Below are positions 20,419 to 28,757 of a stretch of 64,000 nucleotides of DNA, piece after piece. Both the position numbers and the translations under genes were made by a program. The DNA is from JAGQPD01 sp020426865. GTDB lineage: Bacteria; Planctomycetota; Planctomycetia; Pirellulales; Pirellulaceae. Each line of letters opens with the position of its first letter. Position 1 is the first letter of the stretch. Location: contig JAWKTN010000011.1 of NCBI GenBank assembly GCA_041399065.1, forward strand, positions 124,001 through 188,000. Reading direction: 5' to 3'. Below the pieces are notes generated by a model. It saw only the letters and a list, made by a program, of their open reading frames with translations. It searched no databases and was not told the DNA's origin.

Positions 20419-22428
20419 TTATTGATCAGGCATGTCGAGATACGGGTCCTGCCCCATCTCGCGGTGCATTTTTTTGCGATGTTTTTCGTGATACAGCAGG
20501 ATCCGACGACCGCGAAAGTGGCGTTTTTCGATTTTCTGCTGGGCACTACGGAACAACCGAGGCGCTGTCGATACCAGCCCGTCGGCGTCCCCCGACTCTC
20601 GCTTGTGCCGCTCAGCCTTGCGGGGCCCGAAGGCAATACTAAGGATTTCGTCGTCCGTCGCCAAGTACTGACGCACCGTACCCGGATCCCCTTGGCGACC
20701 ACAGCGACCTGCCAGTTGGCGATCGATACGTGCTGAATCGTGCATTTCGGTCGCAATGACGTGCAACCCACCCAATTCCAACACGCCCGGTCCCAGCTTG
20801 ATGTCGGTACCACGCCCTGCCATATTCGTGGCGACCGTTACTCTAGCCAACTGCCCGGCTTCGGCCACAATCTCGGCCTCGCGGGCAATGTGCCGGGCAT
20901 TGAGCACCGTGTGTTCGATACCCTGGCCCTCCAGCAGCTTGGACAAGATTTCGGACTTGTCGATCGATCGCGTCCCGATCAAAACCGGACGTCCCGCCCG
21001 GTGCATTTCGGCCACTTCCCGCACGATCGCCAGCCATTTGTCTTCGCCCTTTGCGAACACCAAATCGGGCAGCCGCTTGCGTTGCGTCGGCCGATTCGTC
21101 GGGACTCGCACCGTGTGCAACTTGTAGATCTTTTTCAATTCTCCTGCCGAACTCCAAGCCGTACCGGTCATCCCGGCCAAGTACTCGTAGCGACGGAAGA
21201 GATCCTGCACCGTGATGCGTGCCGCATGCCCTGTCTCCACCGTGACCTTCACCCCCTCTTTGGCCTCGACCGCCTGATGGATGCCACCGCTCCACTTGCG
21301 TCCTTCCGCCATCCGCCCGGTAAATTCATCGACGATCACGATTTCGTCGTCCTTGATCACGAACTGTCGATGGATGATGAATTCACGCGCCACTTTGATC
21401 GCGCGCTCAACATATTGATAGATCTCGATCAAACCGACAGCCGCCATTTCCGGTGGTTTGGGCAATGTGCGCGCCAGCTGTCGTCCCTCGAAATTCAATT
21501 CCACTGTTTTCTTTTCGTGGTCGTACTCGTAATGCGTGTCTTCTTCAAACTGCGCCGCAATCTCGGAACTCCATTTGAAACACGCCACCGCACGCTGCTG
21601 GGCCTCGCCAGGAATCGCACTGATGATCAGCGGCGTCCGCGCCTCGTCAATCAAGATGCTGTCCGCCTCGTCCACCACCACGAAATGCATCCCACGCTGC
21701 ACCGGACGCTCGTTGTTCTCGCTCTTGCCCAATTGAGCACCGCCACTGGACCACGCCTGTGGCTGTTCTCCGATCCGACGCATCAACAGACGATCGCGGA
21801 GAAAGTCGAATCCGAATTCTTTTGCCGTGCCGTACGTGATGTCACAACCATAGGCCTTGCGGCGCTGATCCGAATTCATCCCCGTTTGGATCACACCAAC
21901 CGACATCCCGATCCGTTCAAAAACAGGAGTCATCAACTGGGCATCGCGCGCCGCCAAGTAGTCATTGACCGTGGCCAGATGTGCCCCCTTCTTGACCAAC
22001 GCGTGAATATACAGCGGCAATGTGGCTGTCAGCGTTTTGCCTTCGCCCGTTTCCATCTCCGCCACCGAGCCATGAAAGAGCGCGATCCCACCGAGCATCT
22101 GCACGGGAAAATGCCGCATCCCGACTGACCGCACCGCCGCCTCCCGCACCACCGCAAACGCTTCGGGCAATAACTTGTCCAGCTTCTCTCCGCTCAGTGC
22201 CCGGTATCGCAATGACAAACTGTATTTTCGCAGGCCATGATCGTCCAACTGCTGCATGTGCGGTTCCCAACGATCAATCTCAGCAACTCGCCCTCGCCAC
22301 CGCGCAAGTCGACTGGTGATCGGCACGGCTGGCAATTTCGGCGGTGTCGATGCGGGCGGTAACGCTTGGGGCAACGCCGTGACTTCGGATTCGGTGATGG
22401 CCTCGGCCGGAACGGATTCGTCAAACAT
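20419..22428 (-). CDS. SecA-like preprotein translocase ATPase (short, accessory)
   Basis: The 669-aa protein carries the SecA DEAD motor: Walker A METGEGKTLTA, then GAHLATVNDYLAARDA, Walker B VVDEADSILIDEARTPLI, a preprotein cross-linking region, and motif VI region TNMAGRGTDIKLG with GRCGRQGDPG. Housekeeping SecA is usually 850-1000 aa with a C-terminal zinc tail; this one stops soon after the second motor domain and has a basic end, so it lacks that tail and probably much of the scaffold. It is therefore likely an accessory SecA2-type or specialised ATPase. It sits between the ABC locus and the GAF-HlyD/HlyD/M50 operon on the same strand, suggesting that it energises export of the same substrates. 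Confidence 0.87.
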   Translation of the reverse strand: MFDESVPAEAITESEVTALPQALPPASTPPKLPAVPITSRLARWRGRVAEIDRWEPHMQQLDDHGLRKYSLSLRYRALSGEKLDKLLPEAFAVVREAAVRSVGMRHFPVQMLGGIALFHGSVAEMETGEGKTLTATLPLYIHALVKKGAHLATVNDYLAARDAQLMTPVFERIGMSVGVIQTGMNSDQRRKAYGCDITYGTAKEFGFDFLRDRLLMRRIGEQPQAWSSGGAQLGKSENNERPVQRGMHFVVVDEADSILIDEARTPLIISAIPGEAQQRAVACFKWSSEIAAQFEEDTHYEYDHEKKTVELNFEGRQLARTLPKPPEMAAVGLIEIYQYVERAIKVAREFIIHRQFVIKDDEIVIVDEFTGRMAEGRKWSGGIHQAVEAKEGVKVTVETGHAARITVQDLFRRYEYLAGMTGTAWSSAGELKKIYKLHTVRVPTNRPTQRKRLPDLVFAKGEDKWLAIVREVAEMHRAGRPVLIGTRSIDKSEILSKLLEGQGIEHTVLNARHIAREAEIVAEAGQLARVTVATNMAGRGTDIKLGPGVLELGGLHVIATEMHDSARIDRQLAGRCGRQGDPGTVRQYLATDDEILSIAFGPRKAERHKRESGDADGLVSTAPRLFRSAQQKIEKRHFRGRRILLYHEKHRKKMHREMGQDPYLDMPDQ

Positions 22429-22641
22429 GAATGGTCTTCCAGGGATCGCAAATGTCCCTCAACTGCCATACGACCGCGGGATGCCTCCCAACACTTGCTC
22501 GTTGGCTCTGCTATTCTACACGACTTTGCCGCGAAACAATAACCTCCAGTAACCGGCGATTTTTCTGCCTGCCCCCCCCGCCCTCTGGCCTCTGGCCTCT
22601 GGCCTCTGGCGCGACGTGCGGCGCCGTTGGACAGCGAATTA
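22429..22641. repeat. Intergenic region with 4 x CCTCTGG heptamer repeat
   Basis: The 213-base gap upstream of the SecA-like gene contains four perfect head-to-tail copies of CCTCTGG at 22582-22609, preceded by a run of C. No ORF with homology is seen. It may hold the promoter of the SecA-like gene, or be a slippage-prone microsatellite. Confidence 0.6.
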
Positions 22642-23394
22642 TTACGTGGGCATGGCCGGAGAATCGGCGGAAATCGGGCCCTCCGTTCCATGGGTCGCAT
22701 GCAAGATCATGATCTTTTGCCAAATCTTGCGCGATAACCCAGTGGTAAGTTCTTCCACATCGTTGACCGCGGCCAATGCCACCGAATCGTCGAAATTCTG
22801 TACGTAGAGTGCGGCGACTTTACCGGTCAGCGAAAGCATTTCGCTGCAATAGTCGAGATAGCGGCGTAATTCAAAGGCCGTCATTCCCTGCCATTTCGTA
22901 TGGGCCCCCTTCATCGACGGGCTGAGAATCCATTCGGGGTCCTTTGTCAATTGGTGCATGTCGATCACGTGAGCAATCGCGCGCAACTCATGGATCGCCG
23001 ACAACGCCCGGCGGCGCTTGATGCGGGATTCCAACGATGTGAGAAAGAAAATGGCCGCACCCAACAGTACGATGTCGTTGATCCCCGCCTCCATCGTCTG
23101 GATCAACTCGACGAAATTGACGCGCTGCACCGGCGCCGCCGCAAACCGGGTGATGACGAGCGGCGCAAACAACAAGAATAACGTGACCAGCGTGATCGCA
23201 CTCCGCAATACCCACTGCGGCTGTTGGATCCATCGCGATCGTTCCCGGGCCTTGCGGCTGATATCCAACAACTGCTGGCAAACCGCATGCAACCCAGCGT
23301 TGGGAAAGCGTTCATCGATTCGAGACGCCAAGCGTTCGATCGTCTCTTCGATCCTTTGGGGATGCAGCGAGTTGAGATTTCTATCATCTGGCAT
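22642..23394 (-). CDS. Hypothetical membrane protein with two transmembrane helices
   Basis: The 250-aa protein has a charged N-terminal region (~1-65), then two hydrophobic segments at about 67-88 (AITLVTLFLLFAPLVITRFA) and 105-122 (GINDIVLLGAAIFFLTSLE). A ~120-residue cytoplasmic helical domain follows (HELRAIAHVIDMHQLTKDPE; FELRRYLDYCSEMLSLTGKV). No family that I can name. It starts 17 bases after the ABC ATPase stop on the same strand, so it is an operon partner of the DevBCA-like exporter. Confidence 0.75.
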   Translation of the reverse strand: MPDDRNLNSLHPQRIEETIERLASRIDERFPNAGLHAVCQQLLDISRKARERSRWIQQPQWVLRSAITLVTLFLLFAPLVITRFAAAPVQRVNFVELIQTMEAGINDIVLLGAAIFFLTSLESRIKRRRALSAIHELRAIAHVIDMHQLTKDPEWILSPSMKGAHTKWQGMTAFELRRYLDYCSEMLSLTGKVAALYVQNFDDSVALAAVNDVEELTTGLSRKIWQKIMILHATHGTEGPISADSPAMPT

Positions 23395-23411
23395 CTGTGT
23401 GTCTCACAAGG

Positions 23412-24563
23412 CTACTGGCGCTCAAACAGTGCTTTGCGCAGTTCCTGCTCAAACGTGTCGCTGGCCTCCAGCGCCGCCTTGAACTCGTCTTTGTCCAATG
23501 TATACAACACAACCGGCTCCGCCGCCGTCACGGTCGCGTTCCGCCGCTCACCCGTTAACAACGCTGCTTCGCCAAAGAACTCCCCTTCTTTCAACGTGGC
23601 AACCTCCCGTGACTTATCGCCGTCACGAATCGATACGTTGACGCTTCCCTCGCGAATCAAGTAAAACTTGTCCCCCACGTCCCCCTGCTGAATGATGACC
23701 GCCGCCGTCGGATGCTCTTCAAGGTCCATCTGGTCGGCGATTTGCGTGTACGTCCGCGGCGTCAATCCCTGGAAGGCACTGCAACGGCTGAGGAATTCGC
23801 AAATCACCGACGACTCCTTCACCATCACGTCCGATTTGATCTGCCCATCCACCATGTTCACAATTCGGTCGGCCACGTCCAGAATCCGGTTGTCGTGGGT
23901 CACCATCAGAATCGTACACCCCTGTTGGCGCGCCATTTCCTGAAAAAGCGTCACCACCTCACGTCCCGATTTTTCGTCCAATGCCGCCGTCGGTTCGTCG
24001 GCCAAGACAATCCGGGGGGAATGGGCCAGCCCCCGCGCAATCGCCACCCGCTGCTTCTGGCCACCGGAAAGCGAACCCGGCTTGTAATGAACCCGATGTC
24101 CCAGACCCAACCGCTCCAACATCCCCTCAATCCGCTGCCGTGTCTCCTGCGGCGAAAAGTCAAACAACTCCATCGCCATCTTCACGTTCTGGAATGCCGT
24201 CAGACTCTCAAACAAATTGTGGGCCTGGAAAATGAACCCCAGTCGTCGTCGCGTTTGGATCAGCAGTTCTGGATCGCCGCCTCGCAACTCCTGGTCCAAC
24301 ACCTTGAGACTTCCCTCCTGCACCGTCCGCAGCGTGCCGATCAGAGTTAGCAACGTCGTCTTTCCCGATCCACTGGGACCGGTCATGATCACGATCTCGC
24401 CCGGATAGACGTTCAGGCAATTGTCGAACAACACCTGCTTGCGCAATTCCCCCTCGCCGTAGTAGTGCTGCAGCATGTTCACCGCCACCGCCGGCGTCTG
24501 CCCCTTGCGCTCGCGCGACGCCAACGGAATCTTCGTCGTGTCTTGTGTCATCGGTGTGTCCAT
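23412..24563 (-). CDS. ABC transporter ATPase (DevA/LolD-like) fused to cyclic-nucleotide-binding domain
   Basis: The 383-aa protein has a complete nucleotide-binding domain at ~25-235: Walker A GPSGSGKTT, Q-loop FIFQAHNLFE, signature LSGGQKQRVAIARG, Walker B IVLADEPTAALD and switch His in MVTHD. The C-terminal ~110 residues form a CAP-like effector domain (AAVIIQQGDVGDKFYLIREGSVNV; LKEGEFFGEAALLTGERRNATVTA), an unusual addition to this ABC class. ATG 24563 is preferred to the upstream GTG (24596) because AAAGAG lies upstream. It pairs with the two FtsX/DevC-type permeases upstream. The fused domain could gate ATP use by cAMP or c-di-GMP, or serve only as a structural module. Confidence 0.9.
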   Translation of the reverse strand: MDTPMTQDTTKIPLASRERKGQTPAVAVNMLQHYYGEGELRKQVLFDNCLNVYPGEIVIMTGPSGSGKTTLLTLIGTLRTVQEGSLKVLDQELRGGDPELLIQTRRRLGFIFQAHNLFESLTAFQNVKMAMELFDFSPQETRQRIEGMLERLGLGHRVHYKPGSLSGGQKQRVAIARGLAHSPRIVLADEPTAALDEKSGREVVTLFQEMARQQGCTILMVTHDNRILDVADRIVNMVDGQIKSDVMVKESSVICEFLSRCSAFQGLTPRTYTQIADQMDLEEHPTAAVIIQQGDVGDKFYLIREGSVNVSIRDGDKSREVATLKEGEFFGEAALLTGERRNATVTAAEPVVLYTLDKDEFKAALEASDTFEQELRKALFERQ

Positions 24564-24603
24564 CGTTTTCTCTTTGCCGCCAATATTGAGCCGCACTCGT
24601 GGG

Positions 24604-25785
24604 CTAAAACAAATCCGCCGGATCGGCCGAAACGAGCTTGCGCATCGCGAAACATCCGGCCGCGATGCACATGGTGGTGGTCATCACCAACACCAGTAAT
24701 CCTCGCCAAAACGTCAGCCTCAACAGCAAACCTGTCATGCTCGCCAACAGGTGATACACACCCCAACTGAAAATCAAACCTGGAATAAACCCGAACAACG
24801 ACAAGTATATCGCCTGCTGGATCACCAACCGCACGAAATAGTCGTTCTTGTAACCCATCGCTTTCAAGGTCGCAAACTCACCCATGTGGTCGGCAATGTC
24901 CGAATAGATGATCTGGTAACAAATGATCACACCCACCACAAACCCCATCACCATCCCCACCGAAAAGATGTACCCCACCCGCGTACTGCGATTCCAAAAC
25001 GCCTTCTCTTGGTCAATAAATTCTTGTTTAGTGTACACATGTACATCATTGGGGAGGAGGGCGGCGAGCTCCCGCTGGACGGCTTTGAGGTTGCTGTTGG
25101 GGTGCAGCTGGATCACGCCGATGTCGATTTGGTTGAGCGGGTCTTCGCCTGGGTTCATGTAGGGGAAGCAGCGAGCGAAGTTGGCGGCGCTCATCACGAT
25201 GTTGCCGTCGTTGGCGAAGTCAGTACCCATTGTGAATGTGCCAACCAACTTGATGTCCTTGTCCGCCAGCTCTACCGTTTGTTGCGGTACGGTCCGTTCG
25301 GTGATCGGCGCTAGTCCGTACTTCCGTTTGCTTTTCGTATCGATGATCGCTGTTTGAGGTGCCCGTAGGGCATCGACATGTCGCTCGATATCCGGCGATA
25401 CGAACACCGGATCGTTCAGGTTGAAGGCCACGACGCGAATCGGAAAACCCTTCTCGTCGACCTTCTTCAAGACCGAGTATAGATTTTCAAAGTAGACCGG
25501 GTAACCGCCGGCCACTGCCGGGTGCTGACGTGCCTGCCACAGCCGTTGGCGATCGAACCTCGCTCGCGATGGCAACGCGTACCGCGCCGTATTGACCAGC
25601 AGTAACTCGCCGTTGACCCGCTGAACGACTTCGACCGTGCTGTCGATCAGGGCATTCTTGAAGCCCATTTCGATGAACATCAGGAACACGGCAAAGCCAA
25701 TCCCCCCCACGGTCACCGCCAACTTGCGGGGATCGTGCACCAGATTTCTCCAGGCCAGCGGTATCGGGCGTCGTGTTCGAAACAT
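24604..25785 (-). CDS. ABC transporter permease, DevC/FtsX-like
   Basis: The 393-aa permease has an N-terminal helix after MFRTRRPIPLAWRNLVHDPR (~23-45, GGIGFAVFLMFIEMGF), a large ~200-residue periplasmic domain, and three C-terminal helices (VGYIFSVGMVMGFVVGVIICY; YLSLFGFIPGLIFSW; GLLVLVMTTTMCIAAGCFA). A short tail ends in VSADPADLF. The layout is the MacB/DevC fold, typical of machines that push substrates out of the periplasm through a TolC channel rather than across the inner membrane. It is a paralogue of the next permease, with the same ADPADLF tail. Confidence 0.88.
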   Translation of the reverse strand: MFRTRRPIPLAWRNLVHDPRKLAVTVGGIGFAVFLMFIEMGFKNALIDSTVEVVQRVNGELLLVNTARYALPSRARFDRQRLWQARQHPAVAGGYPVYFENLYSVLKKVDEKGFPIRVVAFNLNDPVFVSPDIERHVDALRAPQTAIIDTKSKRKYGLAPITERTVPQQTVELADKDIKLVGTFTMGTDFANDGNIVMSAANFARCFPYMNPGEDPLNQIDIGVIQLHPNSNLKAVQRELAALLPNDVHVYTKQEFIDQEKAFWNRSTRVGYIFSVGMVMGFVVGVIICYQIIYSDIADHMGEFATLKAMGYKNDYFVRLVIQQAIYLSLFGFIPGLIFSWGVYHLLASMTGLLLRLTFWRGLLVLVMTTTMCIAAGCFAMRKLVSADPADLF

Positions 25786-25857
25786 GGTTTGTCCGGCGGT
25801 GGCGATCGGCTCTCAAATAGTGGTTGCAGGACGTGGGCGTCGTCAACGGGCCATCGG

Positions 25858-27087
25858 TCAGAACAAGTCCGCGGGATCGGCCAGGAACGCTTTCCGCAAC
25901 GCTCCCAAACCCGAAAGACTACAAAGTGTTACGCACGCGATCAGTACCGTGACGACGATCCACAGGTTCATTTCGATCGGAATCCCGGTCCACCAGCTCG
26001 TCCAGCGAAACAAGATGTACGACAACAGCATGCCGATCCAATAGCCCATCATGGCCAGGGCCAAGGCCTGCATCAGGACGACGGTGGCAAGGTACCGATT
26101 GCTATAGCCCATGGCCTTGAGCGTGGCATATTCGGGCAGGTGGTTGGCCACATCGCTGGCCAACACTTGATAGACGATCGCCGTCCCCACGATGAATGCC
26201 ACAGCGACCCCCATCATGAAGATGATCCCGATTGACTTGTCGAAGATCCAATACTTGCGTTCGGCCGCGATGGCTGTCTCTCGCGTCAAGATCTCAATAT
26301 CGCCGGTGTTGGTCGAACCGGCACGACGAAGGTCGGTGCCGTGGTCACTATCGGAGCCGGCCGAGCGGCTTATCGACTGCCGCATCGATTCGGCAACTTG
26401 CGCATTTTGAACGGGGTCGTAGTGACCATCTAGTTTGATGAGGCCCAGATTGGGCGTGTCGATCGACGTGCCGGGGGAGACCCGGACAAACCCCCGGTCG
26501 CTCATCAGCACCGCCGCATTGGCTGCCAGGCCGGTTCCCAGAGCGAAATGCCCTTGAATCTGCACGCGCTTTTCGGTCAGCTCCGTTTCCCGACCGACGT
26601 CGAGGTCGCTGAAGGTGCGCCCGTTGAGTGGACCGTATTCCGGTTTGCTCTTGCGATCGATCATCACGCCGAAATCGGTCGTCAGCAGCGGCACCAGGCG
26701 TTGGATTTCGTCGGAGACAAAAACTTGCGATTCCGGGCGGACTCCCATCGTCAAGATGCCGCGTTTGACCGTCGCGTCGGCCGGATTCTGCCAGCGATTC
26801 AGCGTAATAAAAAATGGTGTCGCGCTTTTGACACCAGGTATCCCTTCCAGCTGTTGCAGCCGGGCAGCGGGAAACCCCCGCGCGTCGCAAGCGTGCAGGT
26901 ACATCGGCGAGCGAACCAGGATGTCGAAATCCAATGCGTCATAGATTACGGTTGCCGTCCGAGTAACCGCGCCGAGAAACCCCAGTTGCATGAACATCAA
27001 CACGGCGGCGAATGTCACGCCCGAGACTGCCAAGGCGGTACGGACCTTGTTATGCGCGACGTTATACCATGCTAAAGGAGTCTTCAT
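25858..27087 (-). CDS. ABC transporter permease, DevC/FtsX-like (paralogue)
   Basis: The 409-aa protein has the same four-helix plan as its neighbour: MKTPLAWYNVAHNKVRTALAV with a first helix, a periplasmic domain, then helices near IGIIFMMGVAVAFIVGTAIVY, ALALAMMGYWIGMLLSYIL and a final pair ending in LADPADLF. ATG 27087 is chosen over a TTG at 27117 because it begins the conserved amphipathic segment and GGGGC lies upstream. Two non-identical permeases imply a heterodimeric exporter. Confidence 0.88.
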   Translation of the reverse strand: MKTPLAWYNVAHNKVRTALAVSGVTFAAVLMFMQLGFLGAVTRTATVIYDALDFDILVRSPMYLHACDARGFPAARLQQLEGIPGVKSATPFFITLNRWQNPADATVKRGILTMGVRPESQVFVSDEIQRLVPLLTTDFGVMIDRKSKPEYGPLNGRTFSDLDVGRETELTEKRVQIQGHFALGTGLAANAAVLMSDRGFVRVSPGTSIDTPNLGLIKLDGHYDPVQNAQVAESMRQSISRSAGSDSDHGTDLRRAGSTNTGDIEILTRETAIAAERKYWIFDKSIGIIFMMGVAVAFIVGTAIVYQVLASDVANHLPEYATLKAMGYSNRYLATVVLMQALALAMMGYWIGMLLSYILFRWTSWWTGIPIEMNLWIVVTVLIACVTLCSLSGLGALRKAFLADPADLF

Positions 27088-27121
27088 GATCGCCCCATCG
27101 CGATGATACTGCGCCAATCAA

Positions 27122-28384
27122 TCAGTTCTCGGTCTTGATTTCCACGTCTACCTGCAGATTGACCAGTTTCGCCGCGACCGCGATCGCTTCTGGTGCCTCG
27201 ATCGCAATTCTTACTTCTGCCACACGCGTGTCTGCCTTGGCAAATGGGTCGAGCTTCTTCGTCTGGGCGGCCCCGATCAATGTCCCAATGCTCTGCACAC
27301 GCCCCGGAATCCCTTCGCGATGGAACGGCTCGCCAAAGGCTGAACTGCGAATCGTCGCCAACTGCCCCACCTGCAATCGCTTCACTTCGCTTTCATAGAC
27401 CTCGGCGACACACACCATGTTGCTCAGGTCGGCCATTTGCAGGATCGGATCCAAGGCGACAATTTGACCCGGTCGCACGTAGATCTTTACCACGGTACCC
27501 GATATCGGTGCCACGAGTTCCGATTGCTTCTGCTTCTCCCGCAATAGCTCCAATTGCTTGGCCAACGACGCGCTGGGGATCGATGCCAAGGCCCGGTCAT
27601 GTCCCGCCTCGACCGACGTCTTCTTCGATTTTGCCGCCAGCACATTCAACGTGTTGATTTCGCTCGTCGACTTGTATTCCGCCAAGGCCGCTTCCGCTTC
27701 CAGCCGCAGCTTGTCGACCTCCAACCGCTTCTGCTGCAAGTCGGTATTGGACACCAGGTCCGAACGTCCCGCGAGAATCTCCAATTTGCCCAACTCGTAC
27801 TGCGCCTGCTCGTACGCCTTGTACATCAAGTCCGCCTTTTTCTTCAGCATGGGAACTTGAGTCTGAGCGGATTCGGCCTGCTGTACGAGCTTGTCTGCCG
27901 CGTCGACGTCGGCTGTTTTCGCCAGTTGCTCCGCCTCACGCAACGCCACCGATTCATCGATCCGCGCCTGCAACGCCGCGATCTCCATCTCCAACAGGTC
28001 GTAGCTCGCCAGCTTTCCCAACCCCGACAGCAACGCGTCGCTACCGTCCCGGCGTACAATTCTCATCCGGTCGTTGCTTGTGACCTCGATTACATCCCCT
28101 TCGTTCACCGACAGCGATTCCAATCGGTCGCCCGTAACGCCTACCAGCGAAACCAGCCCGTTGGCAGGTTCGAGCTTTCCCTGTGCAAAGATCGCCGAAG
28201 GTTGCAGGTCCGGCACCGGCTCGCTCGGCTTCTGTACCCACCGTGGTGTCTTTTGTAAGTCATACCGTCCGCGCGTGATCCGTGCGACCAGCGCCGGGTT
28301 GGCAACGACAATCAACAGCCCGCCTAGTAGCAGAAGCCACCCGAGCAAAAGGACGACGGTGCTGGATATCTTTCCCTTGGGCAT
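27122..28384 (-). CDS. HlyD-family adaptor of the ABC exporter (DevB-like)
   Basis: The 420-aa protein begins with a single membrane anchor (~9-29, VVLLLGWLLLLGGLLIVVA). A first lipoyl half is interrupted by a serine/aspartate insert (VGVTGDRLESLSVNEGDVIEV). A long coiled-coil hairpin (~125-275) follows, then a second lipoyl half (SELVAPISGTVVKIYVRPGQ) and a barrel (MVCVAEVYESEVKRLQVGQLATI). It is first in the unit adaptor, permease, permease, ATPase, matching the DevBCA order of cyanobacteria. It would dock the ABC pump to an outer-membrane TolC-type channel not encoded nearby. Confidence 0.88.
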   Translation of the reverse strand: MPKGKISSTVVLLLGWLLLLGGLLIVVANPALVARITRGRYDLQKTPRWVQKPSEPVPDLQPSAIFAQGKLEPANGLVSLVGVTGDRLESLSVNEGDVIEVTSNDRMRIVRRDGSDALLSGLGKLASYDLLEMEIAALQARIDESVALREAEQLAKTADVDAADKLVQQAESAQTQVPMLKKKADLMYKAYEQAQYELGKLEILAGRSDLVSNTDLQQKRLEVDKLRLEAEAALAEYKSTSEINTLNVLAAKSKKTSVEAGHDRALASIPSASLAKQLELLREKQKQSELVAPISGTVVKIYVRPGQIVALDPILQMADLSNMVCVAEVYESEVKRLQVGQLATIRSSAFGEPFHREGIPGRVQSIGTLIGAAQTKKLDPFAKADTRVAEVRIAIEAPEAIAVAAKLVNLQVDVEIKTEN

Positions 28385-28500
28385 GGTGCCTCGCGGTGCT
28401 GGTGTTGCTACGCCGTCCTGGACTGTGACGAAAATACTTCCACGTTATACGTATGATTTCGCGGTTCTAGGCTGTCAACATTAACAAGATTTCGCAATCG

Positions 28501-28695
28501 CTACAGCTGCTGCAACCCCAACAATGCCGCCACGTGATGGCTGGCCGCTTTGGCCAAACCCTGCAGGTTGTAACCCCCCTCCAGAACGGAAACGAGTTGC
28601 CCTCCAGCGTAATGACGCGCGATCTCCATCATCAAGAGCGTCAAATCCATAAAATCGTTATCTTCCAATAGGAAGTTCCCCAGCGGATCTTGTCG
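28501..28695 (-). pseudogene. Histone-deacetylase family protein, C-terminal relic
   Basis: On the minus strand an unannotated frame ending in TAG at 28501-28503 reads DPLGNFLLEDNDFMDLTLLM, then MEIARHYAGGQLVSVLEGGYN and LQGLAKAASHHVAALL. DPLGNF and VLEGGYNLxGLA are hallmarks of the C-terminus of bacterial HDAC/AcuC proteins. Upstream the frame meets a stop (TAG) immediately before RRQDPLG and no N-terminal part exists before the next gene. It is a ~62-codon remnant of a ~310-aa enzyme, left by a deletion. Ka/Ks is not assessable, but the fragment is still remarkably well preserved. Confidence 0.75.
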
Positions 28696-28757
28696 CCGCT
28701 ACTGTCGACGTGATATACAAAACGTTCCCGCAATTCTAAAGTACACAGGATAATCCC

